A stretch of DNA of 64,000 nucleotides from Holophagae bacterium (GTDB lineage Bacteria; Acidobacteriota; Holophagae; Acanthopleuribacterales; Acanthopleuribacteraceae). Each line of letters begins with the position of its first letter. The first letter of the stretch is position 1. Position numbers and translations under genes: made by a program. Under the pieces are notes generated by a model. That model saw nothing but the letters and a program-made list of their open reading frames with translations, had not been told where the DNA came from and ran no database searches. The DNA is taken from contig JAUIFE010000001.1 of NCBI GenBank assembly GCA_030429565.1, forward strand, positions 372,001 through 436,000. Reading direction: 5' to 3'. This document shows positions 28,701 to 34,600 of this stretch, in pieces.

Positions 28701-30471
28701 GTCCCTGCTGACGCAACTGGGTCAATCGCTGCCCAAAGGTTTTGCACTTGAAGTGGTGACACCGTCTGCGCTTGACGCCGATTTCGCCTTTGCCGCACGA
28801 CCCGACGTGGTGCTCTGCCACACACCGCTTCGGCCCGCGACAGCAGCGGCGCAACCCGTCGAAACCGATGTCGCAGCGGTGTTTTACCTCAGTCGCGCCC
28901 TCATGCACGCGGCCTGGAACAAACCCATCCAATTGTTCCACCTTCACCAAAGCGACGAATCGCAACCACGGCTCGACCTACAGGCGCTGGCCGGTTTCTT
29001 AAAGTCGGCCGTGTTGGAAAACGAACGCCACCGCTGGACCTGCATCGACGCCGAACGCGACCTCGCGGTCAGCCCGGCCCAGTGCCTCTTGCAGGAATGG
29101 CTGGCGGCAACCGCGCATGGCGCGACCCCGTTTCAGGCGGTCCGCTACCGGGCCGGGCACCGGCTCAGCGCCGTGCTGGAAGAAACCCCCCTCGCGCAAG
29201 CCGACACTCCGATCTTCCGCGCAGGCGCCACCTATCTGCTCACCGGCGGGTTGGGTCCCGTCGGCATTTTGTTGTGCCGCGAATTGGCGCAACGTTACCA
29301 AGCGCGTCTGGTCATTCTTTCGCGCGGCGCGCTGGACGACCAACGCCGTCGGCAATGTCGGGACTTGGAAAACTTGGGTGCTTCGGTTCACTACCATGCG
29401 GTGGATATCGGCGACCGCGACGCGTTGCGCCAAACGCTGGCCCAGGTCAAAACCGAGGTCGGTCCCTTGCATGGCGTGATCCACTTGGCGCGTTTGGTGG
29501 AAGACGCGCCGATTCTCACCAAAAGCTGGGCGAGTTTCCAACGGGTGCAACAGGCCAAGGTACAGGGCACCTGTTACTTAGACGAACTGACCGCCGAAGA
29601 ACCGCTCGACTTTTTTGTGTTGTTCTCGTCCATGGCCGCCTTCGGCATTCGCGGCTCGGCCGATTACGGTTATTCAGCCGCCTTCCAGAACGCCTTTGCC
29701 GCGTGGCGCCGCCGTTTGCAGGAACAACGGCAACGCCAGGGCCACACCGGCGCCTTGTGCTGGGGTTTTTGGACCGTCGACCGCTACCTGCCGGCCAACC
29801 GCGAAAACGTGATTACCGAATCGGGTTACGCCCCAATCGACATGGCGGCCGCCTTCCCCAAAATCAGTGTCGGCTGCCGCCACGCGGCCGCCGCCGTCGG
29901 CCTGATGGGGATCCGCGACCGCGACAAGGTTTTGCAAGGTTTGGGTTTGGCGCCGCAACAGCCGCCGACCCGCGCGGAAATCATCGCGACCCAAATCGCG
30001 CACTGGGAACAGCGCCTGCAACGTCAAGGGGTGCCCCTCAGCGTCGACGAGATGCGGGCCTTTATTGCCGAGCGCGAGATCGCCGACATGGCGTCGGACC
30101 TGGTGGCGCGACTCCACCAATTGCTGTTTCCCCAACCGGCCGCCCCAGCAACCCCTTCGGTGGCCGACACGCGGCCGCAACCAACCACAACACCCAAACC
30201 AACCGCAACGGCAAGCTCGCCGGGCACCGCCGCCGCCGACGTCGCGATCGTCATCCGCGCGGCACTGAGCGAGGTATTGGAAATCGAGGACATCGACGAC
30301 CAACACGCCTTCCCAGACTACGGTTTGGACTCCATCTCCGGCATGCGGCTCGCCGTCATGCTGGAAAAGAAACTCGCGCGGGAAATCGACGCCCAATGGC
30401 TGATTGATTTCCCAAGCATCAACACTTTATCCCACCATCTGGCCGCCGAGTCGCGGCCCGTCTTGAATTGA
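16744..30471 (+). CDS. Hybrid NRPS / trans-AT PKS megasynthase (A-PCP-PCP-Ox-KS0-ACP-KS-DH-KR-ACP-KS-KR-ACP)
   Basis: 4,575-residue enzyme that activates serine, oxidizes the resulting oxazoline and resumes polyketide extension. Approximate order: A 2-515, PCP 533-606, PCP 639-710, oxidase 742-1163, KS4 1174-1592, ACP 1750-1820, KS5 1842-2259, DH 2434-2720, KR 2886-3103, ACP 3133-3206, KS6 3257-3683, carrier-like insert 3726-3795, KR 4153-4386, ACP 4498-4573. The ATG at 16744 overlaps the upstream TGA as ATGA. A purine-rich TGGAG about 8 nt upstream supports this start, and translational coupling is likely. The A domain starts almost at the N-terminus, so its Cy partners sit on the preceding protein. 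No AT domain is present. The protein ends on an ACP that must pass its chain to KS7 of the next megasynthase, across the intervening monooxygenase gene. Confidence 0.97.
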   Translation: MSLSPCLHELIEQQLAAAPDAVALVYAGDGASLTAAELNRRANRLAWYLRELGIGPNVCVAILMDRSLAAMVAFLGVLKAGGAYLPLDPDFPEARLHMIIEDAEVPVVLADRGYLSRINNFDGTVLALEGDVDELTLDGNTIALNTTKETDPPPFATSNDPAYVIYTSGSTGKPKGCIIPHRAIVNRLLWMKNQYGVSAQDRILQKTPFTFDVSVWELFLPMLSGARLVIERPGGHKDNARLIQTIQTEGVTICHFVPSMLRFFLNQAGVEACTGLSRVFVSGEALSHDLMVRFRQLLPAQLHNLYGPTEAAVDVSFWACEPRPDGLVPIGKAIDNITLRILDAQGHPVEAGEAGELHIGGVGLADGYLNRPQLTRERFIRDPFDADPRARLYKTGDKVRRLEDGNIAFLGRLDFQVKVRGLRIELGEIEAVLRRHQAVREAVVLVREADSDDPRLVAYIEADEGVTARELRAFAKTELPEYMLPNRVVNLPKLPVTRHGKVNRAALPWPVDAVETAATVPLATAPATPAQPENALSTTLLGYFADALKAPDLGVDEDLFDRGATSFTMVRIVEILQREHGVRVPMDVFLDAPTVAGIAAAINANHQPSPGVVLQHRAPAATLPAPPALDAAPAPAATNMAQLTALVAEILQTEVQPSDDLFDLGATSFTMVRIVTCIQERLGVTLPMDVFLDHPTVAGIADHLARNQPAATATAATPSGRRAVALPEPVAGAPAPQPKPDSDGPVDRDRLGRYLSLLQCHNGKYHYASAGGLNPIQTYVYVREVADLPPGIYYYHPLEHALYPVNPEADIPADVFYERDRTRFETAPFAVFLVAHLDAIEPVYQDAAPSLTVLEAGYMAHVLTDRAPTFGLEAVSAPGVTFDAVAPLFHNDPNSQFLLCLLVGERCDETRSNLCTYLAQNNSRPSLCFSAFLNRAAGTFPTQEVAERLHREKPAIRRFPAEVRPIALANEPADPRRLNARACRRAVFEEPVPLADFAALLALLRPAPADRNAFTPPLTATVYVRDNGVVGLSQGLYRYDADHHQLVPLCDRLSQPLKHCYTPFNRKHAARARFALFLTADLKRLQPLFGENATYAALLEAGRIGQRLLEQQAGHELGICPIGGMLFDKIRADFALSENEPLIHSFVGGRFVLDPPRPIAADAAPLAVTAPSGMMDLAIVGAAGRFPGAPDLNRFADNLSHGKDVFSSRRFDPETGYHEQGAHRHFGGFLDDIHRFDCLFFGITPVEARSMDPQERLMLETAYACLEDAGRPPSLQRNAGRTGVYIGVMWDEYQHYSSDAAHRGETEQAAADHAAIANRISYCFDFKGPSVAVNTSCSSAMTALHHACTALCNGEVDAALVGGVNLLTHPYHQNLLRHLDMLSPRDQCRAFDREADGWVAGEGVGAVLIKTRAAAERDGDTIQALIRGTHIGHSGRTSRFGAPGTETFRTAIEATLTRHQIPAASLDYIEAAAPGAALADAAEFNALNAVFAGHAPHVGTVKPAVGHLESAAAMSQIARVLQQFRRQQFFPCAAPTAWNPLIQTVENGPELVTDLKPWPARRDANGEPQPRRALINAFGATGSNGHLILEEAPTVTRPADSGPALIKLSADTAALLTDLARNLDHFLANTEAPRLCDLAFTLDQGREPRRERLAAVVDSVAALQTALQSFLATGAGWLRGTAAPAADSAAVNEDDLTRAAQIWIAGGAVKLTYPADVRRISLPTYPFAGERHHIATPAATPQPLADAAAEHEPMLTRLLHLFAEVSEIPVARLEADAGFENYGLTSAMITRLTALLETELGTLPKTLFFQYKTLRDIAAYLTSRNRPSSRTQVTQPPTKTQEPIAVVGMAGRYPGAANLTVFWENLKNGVDAVGPVPVDRWGSTTLPAGQAVHGGWIEDVYAFDPLFFNLNPREAEHMDPQERLFLETAWHTLEDAGYTPEQLRDRLARRVGVFAGVMYGEYALFSNPTQPDGLTLNSSLGSIANRVSHVLDLHGPSLAVDSLCSSSLTALHLAVASLQRGECEAALVGGVNLSLHPNKFHLLGELNMTAKDGRCRSFGAGGTGMVPGEGVGVLMLRPLSAAQRDGDRIHGIVRATAVNHDGHTHGFTVPNPNAQAEMIREALTRADIPATSISYVEAHGTGTPLGDPLEIAGLSQAFDTAETGYCAIGSLKANIGHTEAAAGIAGLTKVLLQMKHATLVPSLHAAEPNPDIPFSETPFTLQQNCSDWTPRERDGRTLPRLACISSFGAGGANAHAVLEEYRATVAPAQTPAAVAVVLSARDEAALLRMVADLRGFLENHPQTALADLAHTLQVGRRAMEERLAFVAQDTASILTTLRAFEAGRATDVARGRVGTGAKGFPLLEDDEDVRALTAKWLAAGRLEKITALWVNGVAVAWPEIKGAQRIALPGYPFARETYRPPAMRGVTASAAVLHPLLHHNTSDFWEQRFTSHFTGNEFFLADHRVVLAERAVPVLPAVAYLELARGAVCQATGHTQTKVTPSMAFQNVVWATPLVVADGAQKVHISLRLEANAAHPSMEAIAFEVFTETEERVVHCQGLAFFKEWEPVARDLSFASLAHHTTDPDALYRDFRESGLQHGPAYRAVSALVPLPDESAVAAKLVLPACASADAEQFQLHPAVMDAALQASAALVQDGDNAPALPFALDRLEIHGPCTPTMWAYVRPSGAGSRGRIRKCDIDLCDERGQCRVRLLGFSSRLLETPERSRLQRQQPAWENVAVPSHLNPPPYSEHRILHALTEAPAQAQRLPVAKTAAHGYTEAAVMVFETIKTILQRKETTKVLLQVVVPAESSVLSGLIGLLRSAHRENPRLITQLIELDQAAAVSAKHILATCAALPDQDHVRYLGRQRQQLTWREVAAPADTRPALRRDGVYLITGGAGGLGRQLADHIAEQAPEAVVYLVGRRSQPNLVHRGPRRHYRSCDISDHQAVAAMMTEIRREQGRLHGVFHAAGVLDDAFIIHKSSAAFRAVLAPKVAGTWNLAETAGNLDFLALFSSTAGLFGNHGQADYAAANGFLDAFAASHADGRVVSINWPLWRDGGMGLSDDAVQQLAETAGEIPLPTQLGWAVLHHARQLGLTRLLVRYGNRLHLGDDAAPKPISAPAEPTATTATTPPEKAHAYFKNLLAETLKLPADRIRVEEPLERYGIDSILVTQMTNTLETVFGSLSKTLFFEYQTLAELADYFRNHHAARLQALLHGASPQQETVTERAPLKPANTRAPRFQHGPRLLPKTPARDEQDGIAVVGLAGRYPQAADLTAFWDNLAAGRNSITEVPTERWDWRHWFSEDATQTGVHRSRWGGFLDDIACFDPRFFNIAPRDARFMDPQERLFLESCWHAMEDAGYRRDGLPERVGVYAGVMYGEYQLIGLEASPEGRRTATSNLYASIANRVSYTLNLRGPSMTVDTMCSSSLTCLDLAMRDLYQGRTDMAFAGGVNLNLHPNKYTILSDSQFIATRGFCESFGQGGDGYIPGEGVGVAVLKRLSDARRDHDHIYGVIVGAAVNHDGKTNGYTVPNPRAQAAVVHEALREAGLAAEAVTYVEAHGTGTKLGDPIEINGLTRAFSHSTKRTGFCLIGSAKSNIGHCESAAGIAGVTKVLLQLKHGQVAPSLHSATLNPNIDFAATPFVVNQTLRPWPRPENGGPRVAGISSFGAGGANAHLLIREETPPQRTAQSGTWPVLLSAMDDTRLREQAQQLSAWLDRVDGPADTQVELFIRNELAALLQVEAEELERDVPLAEYGIEAVHRHRLHERLAERFDVHQPIPTGTTIAAISRQWAGSANQSAPPFVDLVYTLMVGREPLPARLCLLADGYGALRSALQHFRDGRPSDAVATARVSIDDSDAAFTSNQLATWMTARRFDRLRDAWLEGADPDWAQLWPDPSDKPFRVSLPTYPFARKRYWLPEKQSQAETSQAPSATATQDDLEWLAVAETYRAKPFPEGFDWQAALRQKDGSRIAVVAEKEDAEALASLLTQLGQSLPKGFALEVVTPSALDADFAFAARPDVVLCHTPLRPATAAAQPVETDVAAVFYLSRALMHAAWNKPIQLFHLHQSDESQPRLDLQALAGFLKSAVLENERHRWTCIDAERDLAVSPAQCLLQEWLAATAHGATPFQAVRYRAGHRLSAVLEETPLAQADTPIFRAGATYLLTGGLGPVGILLCRELAQRYQARLVILSRGALDDQRRRQCRDLENLGASVHYHAVDIGDRDALRQTLAQVKTEVGPLHGVIHLARLVEDAPILTKSWASFQRVQQAKVQGTCYLDELTAEEPLDFFVLFSSMAAFGIRGSADYGYSAAFQNAFAAWRRRLQEQRQRQGHTGALCWGFWTVDRYLPANRENVITESGYAPIDMAAAFPKISVGCRHAAAAVGLMGIRDRDKVLQGLGLAPQQPPTRAEIIATQIAHWEQRLQRQGVPLSVDEMRAFIAEREIADMASDLVARLHQLLFPQPAAPATPSVADTRPQPTTTPKPTATASSPGTAAADVAIVIRAALSEVLEIEDIDDQHAFPDYGLDSISGMRLAVMLEKKLAREIDAQWLIDFPSINTLSHHLAAESRPVLN
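16747..20232 (+). other. Module 5b: A(Ser)-PCP-PCP-Ox (oxazole formation)
   Basis: Reading the adenylation pocket by hand against GrsA gives D-V-W-H-F-S-L-V-D-K, the known serine code. The A10 lysine is present (GKVNRA). Two near-identical carriers follow, each with GATSFTMVRIV (serines at nt 18439 and 18745). A nitroreductase-fold oxidase region spans about 18970-20230, with HYASAGGLNPIQTYVYV in an N-terminal unit and GICPIGGM in a second unit. With the upstream Cy pair this is a complete set for serine to oxazoline to oxazole. Cysteine, which would give a thiazole, is not supported by the pocket. Confidence 0.88.
20260..22205 (+). other. Module 6: KS4(0)-ACP, non-elongating
   Basis: KS4 keeps its Cys (NTSCSSA, nt 20752), but EAHGTGT is replaced by EAAAPGA, with Ala at the first catalytic His (nt 21157-21159). 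VKPAVGH keeps the other His. It should be a transfer KS that accepts the oxazolyl chain from the NRPS carriers. The flanking subdomain is normal, and the ACP has YGLTS (serine at 22099). Confidence 0.85.
22265..26365 (+). other. Module 7: KS5-DH-KR-ACP (alkene-forming)
   Basis: KS5 is intact (DSLCSSS with Cys at nt 22753, EAHGTGT, KANIGH). The DH has its His at 24130 and DAALQ at 24667-24681, but four extra residues lie between that His and the LPA proline. The KR (about 25400-26050) has TGGAGGLG, LDD and the standard YAAAN. The ACP has YGIDS (serine at 26245). The expected result is one extension with an alpha,beta-alkene next to the oxazole. Confidence 0.88.
26515..30468 (+). other. Module 8: KS6-KR-ACP, first half of a split dehydrating bimodule
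   Basis: KS6 is intact (DTMCSSS with Cys at nt 27019, EAHGTGT, KSNIGH). After its flanking region and a carrier-like insert comes a KR (about 29200-29900) with TGGLGPVG, Ser and Tyr (nt 29665), but Ala instead of Asn four residues after the Tyr. The ACP has YGLDS (serine at 30331) and ends the protein. The next PKS begins KS(0)-DH-ACP. This is the well-known trans-AT arrangement in which the alcohol made here is dehydrated in the following non-elongating module. Confidence 0.85.
27919..28130 (+). other. Carrier-protein-like insert without the attachment serine, copy 1
   Basis: About 70 residues between the KS6 core and the VYTLMVGRE part of its flanking subdomain. It reads like an ACP: acidic helix, AEYGIEAVHRHRL, then a C-terminal helix. 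The phosphopantetheine serine position is Ala (nt 28021-28023), so it cannot carry an acyl chain. Two similar inserts occur near nt 49550 and 59610. The position fits the known LINKS-type insertions in trans-AT KS flanking subdomains that align neighbouring assembly lines; that identity is inferred. Confidence 0.6.
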
Positions 30472-30481
30472 GAGGAAAACC

Positions 30482-31618
30482 ATGGGCGCAACGGTAGAAG
30501 AACTTTTGGGCATCAAAACGCCGGCGGCGGAAAACCGGCGAGAAACGACGCGACACACACCGGTCGATCAGAAAATTGCCTTTAGTTTTCTGTTCTTTTC
30601 GGATGTTCGCAAAGACGTCTCGGACGAACAGAAATACGCATTCATGCGCGATGTCACCCTGTTCGCCGACAAGGAGGGTTTCACCTCGATCTACCTGCCC
30701 GAACGCCATTTCTACGAGTTCGGTTCCATCTACGCCAACTCGGCGGTGATGGCGGCCTATTTGATTCCGCAAACCAAAAACATCCGCTTCCGCACCGCCG
30801 GCGTGTCGTTGCCGTTACACCATCCCACCGAAGTCGTCGAATGGTGGGCCATGAATGACATCCTCTCCGGCGGTCGTGTCGATCTCGGTTTCGGCTCGGG
30901 CTGGAACAAACCCGACTTCATCCTGGCCCCCGACCATTACGAGAACCGCCGCGAAATCTGTTCCGACCGAATCGAGCAGGTACGGCGACTCTGGCGCGGT
31001 GAAACGCTGACCTACCCCGGTCCCGGCGGCGAGGATTTTCCCGTCACGGTTTTCCCGCGTCCGCTGCAAAAAGAGCTCAATGTGTGGCTGCTGGTCGCCA
31101 AAAACCACGACGCGTTCATCCACGCCGGCCGCATGGGCTACAACATTTTCACCATGCTTTACGGCAACAATTTGGAAGCCATGCGCAAACCAATTCAGTT
31201 GTACCGCCAGGCACGCGAAGAAGCGGGCCACGATCCGCAAGCGGGAGTGGTGTCGCTGATGTTGCACACGCTCGTCCACGAAGATCTCGACCTGGTCCAG
31301 CGCGAGGTGGAAACGCCGTTTAAGGCCTACATCAAAAGCGCCTTGGACGCCCACGTCAAAGCGGCGGTGGTGCCGGGCGAAACGGTCACGGAAGAAGAGA
31401 AACAAAAGATCCTGGCCTACGCCTACCAGCGTTACTTCAAAACCAGCGGCATCTTCGGCAGCATCCAACACGGCCGCACCATTATCGAAGAGGCGATCGA
31501 CGTCGGTGTCGACGACATCGCTTGTCTGGTGGATTTCGGCGTCGACTACGACGTGGTCCACCAATCGCTGCCCTACCTCAAGGAACTGATCGCACCCTAC
31601 ATCAAACGCAACCGTTAA
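30482..31618 (+). CDS. Luciferase-like flavin-dependent monooxygenase (LLM family of natural-product pathways)
   Basis: 378-residue free-standing protein of the bacterial-luciferase TIM-barrel superfamily, close to the LLM proteins often found in or beside trans-AT PKSs (MupA type). It should use reduced FMN and O2 to oxidize a carrier-bound chain. Visible hallmarks are FADKEGFTSIYLPERHF near the N-terminus, the SLPLHHPTEVVEWWAMND segment, GRVDLGFGSGWN and PVTVFPRP. The start is supported by AGAGGA 5 nt before the ATG. The gene lies 10 nt after the PKS ending in KS6-KR-ACP and 78 nt before the PKS starting KS7(0)-DH-ACP, inside the operon and exactly at a split bimodule. The reaction (alpha- or beta-hydroxylation, or Baeyer-Villiger oxygen insertion) cannot be told from sequence. 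Confidence 0.9.
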   Translation: MGATVEELLGIKTPAAENRRETTRHTPVDQKIAFSFLFFSDVRKDVSDEQKYAFMRDVTLFADKEGFTSIYLPERHFYEFGSIYANSAVMAAYLIPQTKNIRFRTAGVSLPLHHPTEVVEWWAMNDILSGGRVDLGFGSGWNKPDFILAPDHYENRREICSDRIEQVRRLWRGETLTYPGPGGEDFPVTVFPRPLQKELNVWLLVAKNHDAFIHAGRMGYNIFTMLYGNNLEAMRKPIQLYRQAREEAGHDPQAGVVSLMLHTLVHEDLDLVQREVETPFKAYIKSALDAHVKAAVVPGETVTEEEKQKILAYAYQRYFKTSGIFGSIQHGRTIIEEAIDVGVDDIACLVDFGVDYDVVHQSLPYLKELIAPYIKRNR

Positions 31619-31681
31619 TTGCCGGAGCCCGCTCATGATGCAGCCATCCATGGTCACCCCCACGCCAACCGTTCCCACCGC

Positions 31682-31688
31682 GAGGGGG
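31682..31688 (+). promoter_or_regulatory. Ribosome binding site that decides the start of the third PKS gene
   Basis: GAGGGGG lies 8 nt before the ATG at 31697. The frame is open back to a TTG at 31619, but the 26 extra codons have no such site and read unlike a PKS N-terminus. The ATG is therefore preferred. Confidence 0.7.
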
Positions 31689-31696
31689 TTTCACCC

Positions 31697-34600
31697 ATGA
31701 ACCTCGAAACCCAACGACAACAGCTCGCCGCCTTATTTCGCGACCGCCAACCCGAAAACCAAGCCGAACCGATGGCCCTGGTCGGCCTGGCCGGACGTTA
31801 TCCAGGTGCGGCCGACATCGACACCTTCTGGCGCAACCTCGTCGCCAACCGCAACTGCCTGCGCGATATCGGCAACGACCGTTACGATGTCGCCGCGTTT
31901 GCGGGTGATCCCAAAACCGACGTCGGCAAAACGGATATCCGCCACTTCGGCTTGCTCGACGATATCTACCGTTTCGATGCGCGTTTCTTCGGGATCTCCA
32001 ACCGAGAAGGCGAGGTCATGGATCCCCACATGCGGTTGCTGTTGGAAAGCATGTGGTCCTGCATTGAAAACGCGGGTTACCAGCCGCGCGCCCTCAACCG
32101 CAAAACCGGGGTTTTCGTCTCGTTTTACAACCACGAATACGGCGATTTACTGCGCGACCTGGAAGTGGACAAAGCCAGTGAGATCTACCTGGGCACGGGC
32201 ACCGTCGGCGCCTTGTTCGCCAACCGCATCTCCTATGTTTTGGGGCTCAACGGACCCAGCGAAGTTTACGACACGGCCTGTTCCACCGTGTTGGTCGCCC
32301 TGCACCGCGCCATCCAAGCCATTCGTGCGGGCGATTGTGAACAAGCCCTGGTGGGCGGCGTCAGCCTATTGCTCACGCCCGCGCGCGTGATTGACCTTTC
32401 CAAACTGGGCATTCTCAACCGCAGCGCCGTCTGCAACCCCTACTCATACCCGGCCAACAAGGAAAACATCGGCGAAGGCGTCGGCGCCTTGATGATCAAA
32501 CCGCTGTCGGCCGCGCAAGCCGCCGGCGATTACATCTACGCACTGGTCGCGGGTACCGATGTCAACCACCACGGCAATCGATCGGGTCACCTGACCATGC
32601 CGGCCGCGCGGGCCTTAAGCGAACTGCTCGACACCACCTGGGACCGGCTGAAAGTGCAAGCGGGCGAGTTGGCTTACATCGAAGGACACGGCGCCGGCAG
32701 CGACGCCGACGTCGTCGAACTCATTGCCTGCCAGGACAGCCTCAAGAAACGGCTCCAACCCGGTGACAAGGTGCCGATTGGTTCGGTTAAGGCCAACATC
32801 GGCTTTGGCGAAGGTTCCGGCGGCATGGCGCAACTGACCAAATGCGCGCTGTCACTGCACCACGGGTTGGTCCCCGCCACCCTTCACTTTGAGCGTACCG
32901 ATCCGGTTTTCGATGCGGCGACGTCCCACCTTGAGGTGTTGACGGAAAACAAACCCTTGGCCGAGCAAGCCACCACCTACATCAGCATGTTGGCCTATGG
33001 GTTGGGCGGCACCAACGCCCATGTCACCTTGTCGCAGGCGCCGTCGACGGGGCTTGCCGGTGAGGCACCCGCCGGCCCGCACCCCATGCTTTTTTCAGCG
33101 GCCAACGACGAAAACCTGCGCGCCGGTGTTCAGCGCTTGCGCGACCATATGGCGGATCCCTCCCAGCGCAAGCGTTACACGGCTTTGTTGGGCGACGAGA
33201 ACCGCATTGTCCACGCGCTCTCACAAACCCTTACCGCCCGAGAACGCGCCCAAAAAACGCGTATCGCCTTCACCGCCGCATCGCTTGATGGGTTTCTGGC
33301 GGGTTGCGACGCCTTCCTTGCCGGGCGTGCCTTGGCGGTGGGTAACGCGCTAACCGAGGCCTGGTGTGCGGGCGCGGAGATCCCGCGTCCCAGTCGGCCG
33401 TTCCAAACCCTGCCACTGCCGCCGATGCCCTTTATGGGTCCGGTGCTGCGTCTCAAACCCAAGCAGGCCAAGGGCGGCAGCGCACCGACCGACATCGAAC
33501 AGCGTTTTGAAATCACGCGTCGGGGTGACGCCGTCACCGTCGCGATCCCGCTCCATCCCGACGATTACTTCATCGCCCAACACCGGGTTGACGACACGCC
33601 GATTCTGCCGGGCGCCGCCTACCTCGCACTGTTGAACCGCATCACCCGCACCGTTTTCGGTTGGGCCGGCTGTTCCCTGTTAAACACGGCCTGGTTGTTG
33701 CCGTTCGCAGTCCCAGAACGCAGCACCGTTTTGGAACTGACGATTGAATCGGGCGCTTTCCGGGCTACGCGTCGCGGCGATACAGCTCTGTACTGCAAAG
33801 GTCGCCTGCAACGCGAAGACGGACCCGGCCGGCCCCTGGCCCAGACCCCGATCGATCACCGCACCGATACAGCGGGCGCACCGTCGATTGACGGCGACGC
33901 CTTTTGGCAACGCGCCAACGCGCCGCAAACCCGCCAACATCACGGCCCCGAATTTCGCCGCACGCGCGCGCTGTACCTGTCGGAATCCCGCGCCGTTCTC
34001 TCGTTGGCGCCGCTGGACCCGCCGCCGGCCACGTTGCCCGAGGTGCCCTTTTTTGACAGCGCCTTGCTCGGCTGTGTCGCCTTCGCCATGGATGAAGCCG
34101 CCGCGCCCGCCATTCCGTTCTCATTGGATCGGTTTCAACTGTTGCGCGAACCCAACCCGCAACAGCCCATGGTTTTGGCCGTGTGGCAACGCCAGGGTCG
34201 CCTCAACCGTTACGACCTTTCCCTGGAAGATGGTCAAGGCACCGTCTTTGCCGTGTTTGAAGGGCTGTTTGTCAAAAGCTTTGAGCGCTTGTCGACAGCG
34301 AGAACCACACCCACGCCGCACCCGGAGCCCGAAATGCCGCACCCATCCCAGCACCCAAACCTGTTGACCGCCTTAATCGACGAGGTGCGCCGTTCGATCG
34401 CAGCCTTCCTCAAGTGCGCGGTCACCGAAGTGCCCTTGGACGAAAGTTTGGAACCGCTTGGCCTGGATTCCCTGGCGGTGAACGAACTGACGGACCAGTT
34501 TAGCCGCCGCTTAAAGATCGACATGCCCGCGACCACCATGTTCGAGTACACCAACATCAACGACATGGCGGCTTTTCTCCACGACGAATTTCCCCAGGCC

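Noticed and set aside
29082..30407. 441-codon + strand frame overlapping the end of the second megasynthase
   Set aside because: Arg/Pro/Gly-rich out-of-frame shadow of the KR3-ACP region; no ribosome binding site and no family features.
31619..31681. Terminator or promoter between the monooxygenase and the third PKS gene
   Set aside because: No stem-loop with a T-run and no convincing -35/-10 pair was seen in the short gap; read-through in one operon is simpler.
31619..31696. Possible TTG start giving 26 extra residues on the third PKS gene
   Set aside because: It directly abuts the stop of the monooxygenase gene and has no usable ribosome binding site, while the ATG at 31697 has GAGGGGG at proper spacing.
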